15,139 nucleotides of DNA, taken from the NCBI GenBank assembly GCA_002394025.1, contig DGSV01000054.1:1-15139 (forward strand), given 5' to 3'. The first letter of the stretch is position 1. Every line of letters starts with the position of its first letter. The position numbers and the translations under genes are program-made. Shown one piece after another: positions 1-6,507 of the stretch. This stretch comes from Bacteroidales bacterium UBA4353. GTDB taxonomy: Bacteria; Bacteroidota; Bacteroidia; Bacteroidales; Paludibacteraceae. The notes under the pieces were generated by a model that was not told where the DNA came from, did no database searches, and was given only the letters and a program-made list of their open reading frames with translations.

Positions 1-2
1 CC

Positions 3-47
3 AGCCAGATGGTTCGCACTATCAAATACCTCGCCGAACTCAAATAA
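3..47 (+). CDS. 3' end of probable glyceraldehyde-3-phosphate dehydrogenase (partial)
   Basis: Only the last 14 codons are present, reading SQMVRTIKYLAELK and then TAA; the rest of the gene lies before the window. The QMVRTIKYLAEL ending resembles the extreme C-terminus of type I GAPDH, where family members read (S)YTxQLVRTxxYFA after the WYDNE motif. That enzyme converts glyceraldehyde 3-phosphate to 1,3-bisphosphoglycerate in glycolysis. The reading frame ends 22 bases before a strong intrinsic terminator, as expected for a real gene end. The identification rests on a very short peptide and is therefore tentative. Confidence 0.55.
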   Translation, partial: SQMVRTIKYLAELK

Positions 48-68
48 TATCGGCAACATTACCACTCC

Positions 69-102
69 AAAGAGGCGCCTGAATGGGCGCCTCTTTTTTT
101 TT
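69..102 (+). terminator. Rho-independent terminator of the upstream gene
   Basis: A perfect 9-bp stem (agaggcgcc at 71-79 with ggcgcctct at 86-94) encloses a 6-base loop and runs into an uninterrupted T tract to about 102. The flanking A and T bases can extend the stem. It ends transcription of the partial gene just upstream. Confidence 0.9.
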
Positions 103-110
103 GTCATTGA

Positions 111-490
111 AGTAAGGGAAAAAGAAAAATTTACTATTTACTCATTTACTATTTTACAATTTATTGTGTCATTGAGTAATTCGTAATCTTCTATAATCTG
201 CTAAAACTGTGGACAAAAAAACTATGCGCAATATGCTAAAACTTTGGAAAAATAGTCCGTGTCAGATTTAAGTGCTTTGACATTTTGTTTTTTTTGTAAA
301 AAAACATGCAAAAGTATGCTTATTCAAAAAAATGTAACTCTAATGACAGGCTGCAAAAAAGATGACAAAATGGACGAGTTAGAGTTGAATAGGTGACGCA
401 GGTAATTATATTAGGGCTAAGTTGAAGAGGGAAAACTGACTAACACATCGTTTTGTCAATAGCCTTAGAAATTTTCAATTAAAAATAAAA
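111..490. other. AT-rich intergenic region with a direct repeat and a long-range inverted repeat
   Basis: No convincing protein gene is seen here. The region holds an imperfect direct repeat of about 22 bases (199-220 and 234-255, both of the form tgctaaaact-K-tgga followed by A-rich sequence). It also holds a perfect 8-bp inverted repeat (aactctaa at 336-343, ttagagtt at 379-386), and a second possible stem with G-T pairs (ttagggcta near 411 with tagccttag near 461). Together with the terminator at 494-525 these could belong to an unannotated small RNA, but I found no clear promoter for one. Confidence 0.4.
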
Positions 491-493
491 AAG

Positions 494-525
494 CAAGGAC
501 GTCCCGCGCGTCCTTGTCTTTTTTT
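494..525 (+). terminator. Second intrinsic terminator, with no gene directly upstream
   Basis: The 8-bp stem caaggacg (494-501) / cgtccttg (509-516) with a 7-base loop is followed by a T-rich run (517-526). It lies about 390 bases after the first terminator and just before the galK promoter. It therefore must stop either read-through or a transcript that starts inside the gap. The upstream flank is A-rich, so it could also act on the opposite strand. Confidence 0.75.
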
Positions 526-539
526 TGTTGTCAAAAAAT

Positions 540-570
540 TTTGCGCTTCCGAAAAAAAAACGTAACTTTG
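540..570 (+). promoter_or_regulatory. Bacteroidota-type promoter of galK
   Basis: TTTG (540-543), 19 bases and TAACTTTG (563-570) match the Bacteroidota primary sigma consensus TTTG-N19-20-TAnnTTTG. The predicted transcript would begin near 575-578, about 25 bases before the ATG at 601. This argues against the upstream in-frame TTG at 514, which lies inside the terminator hairpin and before the promoter. Confidence 0.8.
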
Positions 571-600
571 GATGTTTATAACCAACCTATCAAAACTACC

Positions 601-1764
601 ATGAACGTTAACGAATTGAAACAGGCTTTCCAAGAAGCCTACGGCAAAGCATCAACAGCTGTTTATTTCTCCCCGGGTCGCGTAAACCTCATCGGCGAGC
701 ATACCGACTACAATGGCGGACACGTATTCCCCTGCGCGCTGAGTTTCGGCACCTATCTTCTCATAGCTCCCAACGACCAGAAAGTATTCCGCTTCAAGTC
801 GTTAAACCAGCCGGCAATAGAATCTGTAGCTCTTGATAAGTTGACAATACCGCTGGGAGGTAATTCGTGGATTAACTATCCCCTTGGCTGCATAGCCCAG
901 TACGTGAAACGCGGTTTTAAGATTGAGCAAGGCTATGATATTCTCATTTGGGGTAATGTACCCAACGGTGCAGGTTTGAGCTCTTCGGCAGCCTTGGAAG
1001 TTGTTACGGCATATATGATGAATGACCAACTTCGAGCCGGTTATGACCGCACAGAACTTGCCAAGATAGGTCAACTCTCGGAGCACGAATTTGCGGGTGT
1101 CAACTGTGGTATTATGGACCAGTTCGCATCGGCGCAAGGCAAAAAAGACCATGCTATATACCTTGACTGCGATACCCTGCAGTTTGAACTCGTACCTGTT
1201 AAACTCGAATGCGTAAAGGTCGTTATCGCTAACACCCATTCGCCCCACAAACTTGATAGTGGAGCCTATAACGATCGTGTGGCGCAATGTCACAAGGCCG
1301 TGGAACAACTCAACAGCGTCCGCCCGCTCAAATATCTCGCGGAACTCAGCGAGCAAGAATTCGAAGCTATCAAGAGCGCTATCACAGACCCCATCGCTCT
1401 GAAGCGCGCCACGCATGTTGTGGGCGAGGTGCAGCGTACGCGTGATGCCGTTGAGGCTCTCAAAAAAGGTGATATAGCAACTTTCGGACGTCTCATGTGT
1501 GAGAGCCATAAGAGTCTGCGCGACTATTATGAGGTCACCGGCGAACAACTCGATGCTATGGCTGAAGAAGCGTGGAAGATAGATGGCGTGATAGGTAGCC
1601 GCATGACGGGAGGGGGCTTCGGAGGCTGTACAGTATCATTGGTGCATGACGAAGCAATACCTCGATTTATAGAACAAGTGGGAGCCAACTATGAGCGCCG
1701 TACAGGTATCAAACCTGAATTCTATATCGCGGAAATAGGCGACGGAGCCAGAAGAGTGGAATAA
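601..1764 (+). CDS. galK: Galactokinase
   Basis: This 387-residue GHMP-family kinase phosphorylates alpha-D-galactose to galactose 1-phosphate with ATP, the entry step of the Leloir pathway in the cytoplasm. The galactokinase signature GRVNLIGEHTDYNGG is at residues 26-40. The ATP-binding GHMP motif GNVPNGAGLSSSAALE spans about 118-133. The catalytic aspartate is D173 in GIMDQF, and the third motif SRMTGGGFGGC is at 333-343. Length and motif spacing match the E. coli enzyme closely. The start at 601 is chosen because a good promoter ends 30 bases upstream and the protein then begins at the usual position; a TTG-started extension from 514 would cross the promoter. No galT, galE or sugar transporter is present in the window. 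I see no obvious operator. Confidence 0.96.
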   Translation: MNVNELKQAFQEAYGKASTAVYFSPGRVNLIGEHTDYNGGHVFPCALSFGTYLLIAPNDQKVFRFKSLNQPAIESVALDKLTIPLGGNSWINYPLGCIAQYVKRGFKIEQGYDILIWGNVPNGAGLSSSAALEVVTAYMMNDQLRAGYDRTELAKIGQLSEHEFAGVNCGIMDQFASAQGKKDHAIYLDCDTLQFELVPVKLECVKVVIANTHSPHKLDSGAYNDRVAQCHKAVEQLNSVRPLKYLAELSEQEFEAIKSAITDPIALKRATHVVGEVQRTRDAVEALKKGDIATFGRLMCESHKSLRDYYEVTGEQLDAMAEEAWKIDGVIGSRMTGGGFGGCTVSLVHDEAIPRFIEQVGANYERRTGIKPEFYIAEIGDGARRVE

Positions 1765-1844
1765 AAGACATTGACTATTTTCTTATTTAATTATTTAAGT
1801 ATTTATTTGACATAGAGTAATTGAGTAATTTGGCGCTTACCCCT

Positions 1845-1960
1845 CCGGCACTTCGTGCCACCGGACTAAGGAGTTCAGAAAAGCACACAGTGCTTTTCAT
1901 CGAAAAATTTGCGGATATTGCAAATTTTTCTTCACCCCTTCCAAAGGCAGGGGAGGAGTG
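1845..1960. repeat. Triple-hairpin extragenic element
   Basis: Three perfect inverted repeats follow each other: ggcac/gtgcc (1847-1851 with 1855-1859), gaaaagcac/gtgcttttc (1878-1886 with 1890-1898), and gaaaaatttgc/gcaaatttttc (1902-1912 with 1920-1930). A shorter cccct/agggg pair follows near 1935-1953. The layout looks like a dispersed palindromic (REP-like) element. The third hairpin ends in a T-rich arm and could also terminate galK transcription. Membership of a repeat family is an inference from structure, since only one copy is in the window. Confidence 0.55.
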
Positions 1961-2002
1961 GCTGACGCACTCAAACGCTACCGAGTCAAATCTAATGTCT
2001 CA

Positions 2003-2122
2003 ACTTCTAAACTTCTAAACTTCTAAACTTCTAAACTTCTCAACTTCTAAACTTCTCAATTTCTCAACTTCTCAACTTCTCAACTCCTCAACTCCTCAAC
2101 TCCTCACCTTCTCACCTTCTTA
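2003..2122 (+). repeat. 8-bp tandem repeat array, 15 copies, abutting the flippase start codon
   Basis: Fifteen contiguous 8-base units can be counted without a gap. Four copies of acttctaa come first, then mixed acttctca/acttctaa, one atttctca, three actcctca, and finally ccttctca and ccttctta. The array ends 4 bases before the ATG at 2127. Sequence drifts steadily from one end to the other, with identical units clustered, as expected from slippage or unequal exchange. Eight is not a multiple of three, so copy-number change would alter leader length rather than a protein. Confidence 0.95.
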
Positions 2123-2126
2123 AAAC

Positions 2127-3674
2127 ATGGGCGTCATTCTTCAACAGAGTATCAAAGGCACTATAGTCACTTATCTGGGAACTTTTCTCGGTTTTTTGAC
2201 TACTTTCTTCGTGCTTACGAGATTCTTATCGCCGGCAGAGGTAGGCTTATCGCGTGTGCTGATAGATACCGCCACATTGCTCATCTCTCTGGCGCAACTC
2301 GGAGCCTCAACATCAATTATTCGTTTCTTCCCCTACTTTAAGGATGAAGAAACACAGCACCACGGCTTCTTCGGATATACCGTCATCATACCCTTCATAG
2401 GGTTCCTGTTCTTCGGACTTATCTTCATCCTCGTCAAGGGTCCCGTGAGCTCCATGTTCGTCGACAACTCGCCGCTGTTCGTCAATTTCTATTATTTCGT
2501 ACTGCCCTTGGCTTTCGCCATGCTTTACCAGATAATTTTTGAGACGAACATCAATGCCTTGATGCATGTTGTCTTTCCTCGTTTTGTGCGTGAAGTGTTA
2601 GTGAGGCTGTGCATGCTGACCACCTATCTGCTCTATGCCTTCGACCATATCAGTCTCACGGGCTTCGTGGTGGCGATCTGCGTAACCTACGGCATCGCGG
2701 CGATAGCCAATATCACCTATCTGCTGCGCTTAGGCAAGTTCTCGTGGAAGCCCGACCTGTCGTACCTCACGCCCGAGCTGAAACGTAATTTCTACTACTA
2801 TACGTTATTTATGCTCACTTCGGCATTGAGCGGAATACTGGCGCCCATGCTCAGCAGCTACTTCGTAACAGCTCAACTGGGTCTCAAATCAACGGGTATT
2901 TTTGCCATAGCCACATATATGGCATCAATGATAGCTATGCCTTATCGCAGTCTTGGTGCCATAGCCACACCGCAGATAGCGCAAGCCGTCAAAGACAACG
3001 ACGACGAGCAGGTGAGTATGCTTACGCAAAAAGTCGCGCTCAACCAGATGTTTGTCGGCATTTTCGTCTTCCTTGCCATCTGGGTCAATGTTGACCTGAT
3101 TTATGCGCTGCTTCCTAACGGAGAACTTTATGGAACAGGTCGTTATGCCTTGTTTTTCCTGCTCTGGGGGCAACTGATAACATCAGCGCTGATGATTTCC
3201 AATAATGTGCTAAACTATTCGCACCATTACTATCTCTCTCTCTTTTTCACTATCTTGCTAACGGCGGCAACCATAGGACTCAATGCCATTATGCTTCCTC
3301 CATGGGGTATGGCCGGCTCTGCAGCGGCAAGCACCTTGGCATTCCTGTTGTTCTACGGACTGCAACTCTGGGTAATACATAAAGTGCTGCATGTCAATAT
3401 ACTGACAAAAAACACGCTATACCTTGTTGTGGTACTGCTGTTCGTGCTTGCGTGTGACTGGCTGTTCAACAAAATGGTCATGCCTAAGTCTCCGGACCTC
3501 GTGATACTTTTTTTGTTGGCAATCGTCAAGAATATCATGCTCATAGCCCTGCCGGCTTACTATTGCTACAAAAAAGAGTTGTCGGCGGACATAAACTATC
3601 TCATAGGTCAGATTTTACTCAAGATAGACGAAATACTGCATCGTAATAAAACAGATAATCACCGTAATAGATAA
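2127..3674 (+). CDS. Polysaccharide flippase (MATE/MOP superfamily, Wzx/RfbX-like)
   Basis: This 515-residue, very hydrophobic protein has about 12-14 predicted membrane segments through its whole length. It begins with the pattern typical of the family: a short polar N-terminus, then YLGTFLGFLTTFFVLTRFLS and GLSRVLIDTATLLISLAQLG. Polysaccharide biosynthesis flippases of this kind move undecaprenyl- or lipid-linked sugar units across the inner membrane for capsule, O-antigen or exopolysaccharide. No glycosyltransferases flank it, so its substrate cannot be told. The C-terminus (residues about 500-515) is short and polar. The next gene starts 5 bases after the stop, so the two are almost certainly co-transcribed. 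The start codon sits directly behind the 8-base repeat array, which must form its 5' leader if transcription starts upstream; I did not find a consensus promoter. Confidence 0.85.
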   Translation: MGVILQQSIKGTIVTYLGTFLGFLTTFFVLTRFLSPAEVGLSRVLIDTATLLISLAQLGASTSIIRFFPYFKDEETQHHGFFGYTVIIPFIGFLFFGLIFILVKGPVSSMFVDNSPLFVNFYYFVLPLAFAMLYQIIFETNINALMHVVFPRFVREVLVRLCMLTTYLLYAFDHISLTGFVVAICVTYGIAAIANITYLLRLGKFSWKPDLSYLTPELKRNFYYYTLFMLTSALSGILAPMLSSYFVTAQLGLKSTGIFAIATYMASMIAMPYRSLGAIATPQIAQAVKDNDDEQVSMLTQKVALNQMFVGIFVFLAIWVNVDLIYALLPNGELYGTGRYALFFLLWGQLITSALMISNNVLNYSHHYYLSLFFTILLTAATIGLNAIMLPPWGMAGSAAASTLAFLLFYGLQLWVIHKVLHVNILTKNTLYLVVVLLFVLACDWLFNKMVMPKSPDLVILFLLAIVKNIMLIALPAYYCYKKELSADINYLIGQILLKIDEILHRNKTDNHRNR

Positions 3675-3679
3675 TCACT

Positions 3680-4480
3680 GTGTCACTCTTCGGTTTCCCA
3701 ATACAAGTTCGCGACATAATCGACATATTATTAGTCACTCTGCTGCTCTATGAGACTTATCGTCTGCTTAAGAACTATGGTGCCGCCGCTGTTTTCCATG
3801 GGATACTGCTATTTTTCATGGCGTGGTTTTTTGTGGTTTTTGTATTCCGTTTGCCGCTATTGGGTAGCATACTGAATAATGTGCTCAGTGTTGGCGCTGT
3901 GGCTCTGCTGATAATATTCCATGATGAGGTGCGCATGTTTTTCGGTCGTCTGGGCACCCGCACGGGTCGTTCATGGCTCGTAAGAATCAGCAATATCATG
4001 CGCAAAGGCAGCCAAAAGGATGCTTTAGACGCAGATGTGGAGAAAATGGTGCTGCCGGTTGTTCTGGCATGCAAAAATATGTCGCAGACCAAAACGGGAG
4101 CCCTGATAGTCTTTGAACGCAATGAGTCGCTGAATACCTATCTCGTGTCGGGCGAGCGGCTCGATGCGCAACCCAGTGCAAGACTTATCGAGAATATATT
4201 CTTCAAAAATACTCCTCTGCATGACGGAGCCCTGATAGCCAATAAGCACCTGCTGATAGCCGCGGCATGCGTACTGCCGGTATCGAGAAACATGGATATA
4301 CCGCAGCATTTTGGTCTCAGACATCGTGCCGCCCTCGGAGTTACGGAAAAAACTGATGCCGTGGCGGTAATAGTGTCAGAAGAAACAGGGCATATATCAG
4401 TCGCTATGCAGGGACAGATAACGGAAAATATCACACCACAGCAGCTTGAGCTACTGCTCACACAACAACTTCAAGGATAA
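3680..4480 (+). CDS. cdaA: Diadenylate cyclase, CdaA type (DisA_N domain)
   Basis: The 266-residue protein makes cyclic di-AMP from two ATP. Three hydrophobic segments near residues 12-30, 37-56 and 66-82 anchor it in the membrane, as in CdaA/DacA (TIGR00159 family). The cytoplasmic DisA_N catalytic domain follows, with the DGA motif at 182-184 (HDGALI) and the RHR motif at 214-216 (LRHRAALG), both needed for ATP binding and catalysis. Start choice: GTG at 3680, 5 bases after the flippase stop, gives the usual N-terminus in which the first membrane segment begins near residue 12 (RDIIDILLVTLLLYETY). No CdaR-like regulator is adjacent. The product usually governs cell-envelope and osmotic homeostasis; its place between a flippase and a V-ATPase subunit fits an envelope or ion theme, but that is inference. 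Confidence 0.93.
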   Translation: MSLFGFPIQVRDIIDILLVTLLLYETYRLLKNYGAAAVFHGILLFFMAWFFVVFVFRLPLLGSILNNVLSVGAVALLIIFHDEVRMFFGRLGTRTGRSWLVRISNIMRKGSQKDALDADVEKMVLPVVLACKNMSQTKTGALIVFERNESLNTYLVSGERLDAQPSARLIENIFFKNTPLHDGALIANKHLLIAAACVLPVSRNMDIPQHFGLRHRAALGVTEKTDAVAVIVSEETGHISVAMQGQITENITPQQLELLLTQQLQG

Positions 4481-4502
4481 TAAAATAACATTATAATTAA
4501 CT

Positions 4503-5093
4503 ATGGAAGAAAAACTTCAAAATCTTCTCTCTCAACTCACTGAAGAGGGTGTGGAAAAAGGTAATCGTGAGGGGCAGGCAATCATAGCCTCCGCCAAGGA
4601 AAAAGCCGAATCAATACTTGCACAGGCTCGTGAACAAGCAGCGGAAATCGTGGCCCAAGCCCAGTCGCAAGCGCAAGAAATCAACAAGAACACGCGTTCG
4701 GAATTGCAGCTGTTTGCGGCGCAAGCAGTGTCGGCATTGAAGACGGAAATAGCCAATGTAGTAACTGACAAAGTTGCTTCTCAAGCTATTGCCGGAGCCG
4801 ACTCTGATGGCAATCTCGTCAAACAAGTATTAGTCAGCGTAACAGAAAAATGGTTGGCTGACGGCAATGTTACCATCAATGCAAAAGACGCCCGGGCACT
4901 GCTGGCATACTTCAATGCCAATGCCAAGAAACTGCTTGATAAAGGGCTTACTATCAACGAAGTCAAAGGTATCAAGACAGACTTTGAGATAGTACCCGAA
5001 AAAGGAGGTTACAAAGTGGCATTCGGCGACGAGCAGTTCATTGAATACTTCAAGGAATTTCTGCGTCCGCAACTTGTAGAAACTCTTTTCTAA
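4503..5093 (+). CDS. V/A-type ATP synthase subunit E
   Basis: The 196-residue protein is the peripheral-stalk subunit E of a V/A-type ATPase, which links the catalytic head to the membrane sector. Residues about 1-85 form a long Ala/Glu/Gln-rich amphipathic helix (KEKAESILAQAREQAAEIVAQAQ), typical of the stalk coiled coil. The C-terminal globular part ends with GYKVAFGDEQFIEYFKEFLRPQLVETLF, a pattern common to Bacteroidota subunit E proteins. It starts 22 bases after cdaA, with no terminator between, and is followed 13 bases later by its usual partner, the DUF2764 gene. Subunits A, B, D, I and K are not in the window; see findings. Confidence 0.88.
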   Translation: MEEKLQNLLSQLTEEGVEKGNREGQAIIASAKEKAESILAQAREQAAEIVAQAQSQAQEINKNTRSELQLFAAQAVSALKTEIANVVTDKVASQAIAGADSDGNLVKQVLVSVTEKWLADGNVTINAKDARALLAYFNANAKKLLDKGLTINEVKGIKTDFEIVPEKGGYKVAFGDEQFIEYFKEFLRPQLVETLF

Positions 5094-5106
5094 CACTTTC
5101 TGACCT

Positions 5107-5796
5107 ATGCTTTATCACTATCTCATATCGGGTCTGCCTAATATTGAGCGTGACGACAACAAGCCTGTTCCTGATCTTGATTGGCTGCGTGCCGAACTCG
5201 ATGAGCAACTCACTGATGCCGACAAGGGGTTGATAGACCTTGTCAGTATGGATATTGATGCCATGCCGCTCACCGAAGAACAACAGGAACACATAGAAAC
5301 ACTGCGTGAGCCGGACCGCACGAATTATAAGCAGAAACTCTATTATGACAAAGGGCTCGGCTGTGGCAATGATTTTGTGCGCCAATGGTTTGCTTACCTC
5401 ATGACGGTCAATAATATCGTTACCGCGCTTCTCTGTCGGAGGCACGGCTGGGATGTGCGAAGTCAGGTTGTCGGTGACGACGAAGTGGCGCAACTGCTGC
5501 GCAGCAGCAATGCCCGTGATTTCGACCTGCCGCCTATCGTTGAGGATTACAGCATGATAGCCGCAGTGGCGGAAGAGGATAACCTCTTCTTGCGTGAGAA
5601 AAAACTTGACGCCCTGAAGTGGCAGTGGCTTGAGGAGCACAGCTTCGATAAGTTCTTCGGTATAGAACAAGTGGTGGCGTACTGGCTGCAAGTCAGCCTG
5701 CTCACACGCTGGAAAGCACTTACCATAGAACAAGGCACCCAAGTATTCCGTAACCTGCTTGACGAGCTCAAGAAGACCGACATTCCGCAAATATAA
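5107..5796 (+). CDS. DUF2764 family protein associated with V-type ATPase
   Basis: The 229-residue protein begins YHYLISGLPN and contains NNIVTALLCRRHG (about residues 101-113), VVGDDEVAQLLRSSNARDF, and KLDALKWQWLEEHSFDKFF followed by an RWKAL segment. These are recalled as conserved features of DUF2764, a family found almost only between the subunit E and subunit A genes in Bacteroidota V-ATPase operons. Its biochemical role is not established to my knowledge; position and helical content suggest a stalk or subunit C/d-like component. It lies 13 bases after subunit E, and its stop codon overlaps the next start (TAATG), which suggests translational coupling to the reductase gene. Confidence 0.8.
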   Translation: MLYHYLISGLPNIERDDNKPVPDLDWLRAELDEQLTDADKGLIDLVSMDIDAMPLTEEQQEHIETLREPDRTNYKQKLYYDKGLGCGNDFVRQWFAYLMTVNNIVTALLCRRHGWDVRSQVVGDDEVAQLLRSSNARDFDLPPIVEDYSMIAAVAEEDNLFLREKKLDALKWQWLEEHSFDKFFGIEQVVAYWLQVSLLTRWKALTIEQGTQVFRNLLDELKKTDIPQI

Positions 5797-6242
5797 TGTC
5801 AAAAACGGAATTATACGAATCCATTATGCCGCAAATAGAGGCGCTAATCAGCAATGAGGCGGACGATATAGCCAATATGGCGAATGTCGCCGCCTTGTTG
5901 CATATAACTTTCGGCTTCTGGTGGACGGGTTTTTATATCGTTCGTGGTACGACACTTGTGTTAGGTCCTTTTCAAGGTCCCGTGGCGTGCACTCGTATAG
6001 CATTCGGACGAGGTGTATGCGGCACTGCGTGGCAACGTGAGCAAATAGTCGTAGTGCCTGACGTGCATCAATTTCCAGGCCATATAGCTTGCTCTGCAGA
6101 ATCACAAAGCGAAATAGTAGTGCCGTTGATGCGTCATGGCGAGGTCTGTGCCGTACTTGATATTGATAGCCGTGAACTTAACACTTTCGATAACACTGAC
6201 AAACACTATTTACAAAAAGTAGCGCAAATGTTAGCAAAATAA
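5796..6242 (+). CDS. msrC: Free methionine-(R)-sulfoxide reductase (fRMsr, GAF domain)
   Basis: The 148-residue single-GAF-domain enzyme reduces free L-methionine-(R)-sulfoxide in the cytoplasm, using thioredoxin-type reductant. The three cysteines characteristic of the family are present and in the right order: C65 (GPVACTRI), C75 (GRGVCGTAW) and C99 (GHIACSAESQSEIVVP). The GAF core motif around FWWTGFY (residues 41-47) is also intact, as is the ending with LDIDS. Length agrees with E. coli YebR/MsrC-like proteins. The start overlaps the DUF2764 stop by one base (TAATG). That makes an oxidative-damage repair enzyme the last gene of the flippase-cdaA-ATPase run. No obvious terminator follows. 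Confidence 0.92.
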   Translation: MSKTELYESIMPQIEALISNEADDIANMANVAALLHITFGFWWTGFYIVRGTTLVLGPFQGPVACTRIAFGRGVCGTAWQREQIVVVPDVHQFPGHIACSAESQSEIVVPLMRHGEVCAVLDIDSRELNTFDNTDKHYLQKVAQMLAK

Positions 6243-6317
6243 TAAGCTACACCGCCCGATACATATTCATCAGAAAAATTACTATTTCACCCTATACATA
6301 AAAACACAGCAATTAAC

Positions 6318-6333
6318 AATACTAATTAGTATT
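6318..6333. promoter_or_regulatory. Perfect 16-bp palindrome, possible operator
   Basis: The sequence aatactaattagtatt is identical to its own reverse complement. It lies in the gap between msrC and the PorW-like gene, about 100 bases upstream of that gene's promoter. It is AT-rich, so chance cannot be excluded. Confidence 0.3.
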
Positions 6334-6435
6334 TATATCAAAATTTCATTGCCTCCCGTGGATGTTTTTTTTGAGCCATTATCGCATATATTGTGTTGTG
6401 GCAATTATCCCAACGAGTGCTAAAATTTCTGCGCT

Positions 6436-6467
6436 ATTGTGAAAACCAATAAATCTTCGTAACTTTG
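6436..6467 (+). promoter_or_regulatory. Bacteroidota-type promoter for the PorW/SprE-like gene
   Basis: ATTG (6436-6439), 20 bases and TAACTTTG (6460-6467) match the consensus, with one mismatch in the upstream element. Transcription would start near 6473, about 35 bases before the GTG at 6508. The rest of the 6243-6507 gap shows only AT-rich sequence and the palindrome at 6318. Confidence 0.7.
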
Positions 6468-6507
6468 TCGTTAAGTATGACTTTAATTTAGCGATTAAGT
6501 TTTGTCA

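Larger units (their letters stand above)
1765..2126. other. Repeat-rich intergenic region between galK and the flippase gene
   Basis: No supported gene lies here. The first 60 bases are very AT-rich, the middle holds three consecutive perfect hairpins (1845-1930), and the end is a 120-base array of 8-base repeats (2003-2122). A weak TTTG (1806-1809) and TAATTTG (1826-1832) pair exists, but the spacing of 16 and the 7-base -7 element do not fit the consensus. A 65-codon open frame across it (1821-2018) is explained by the repeats and is not called. Confidence 0.7.

Noticed and set aside
514..600. 29-codon N-terminal extension of galactokinase from a TTG
   Set aside because: It begins inside a terminator hairpin and crosses a consensus promoter; the ATG at 601 gives the normal length.
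802..1548. Long minus-strand frame opposite galK
   Set aside because: It lies wholly within a well-supported gene and has no family-like motifs; it is a shadow frame.
1821..2018. 65-codon ORF in the galK-flippase gap
   Set aside because: It is made of hairpin repeats and the first units of the tandem array; the codons reflect repeat sequence, not a protein.
2003..2122. CRISPR-like array
   Set aside because: The units are 8 bases, contiguous and without spacers, so it is a simple tandem repeat.
5050..5802. 250-codon minus-strand frame opposite DUF2764
   Set aside because: It mirrors the coding frame of a recognised gene and has no independent promoter or motif support.
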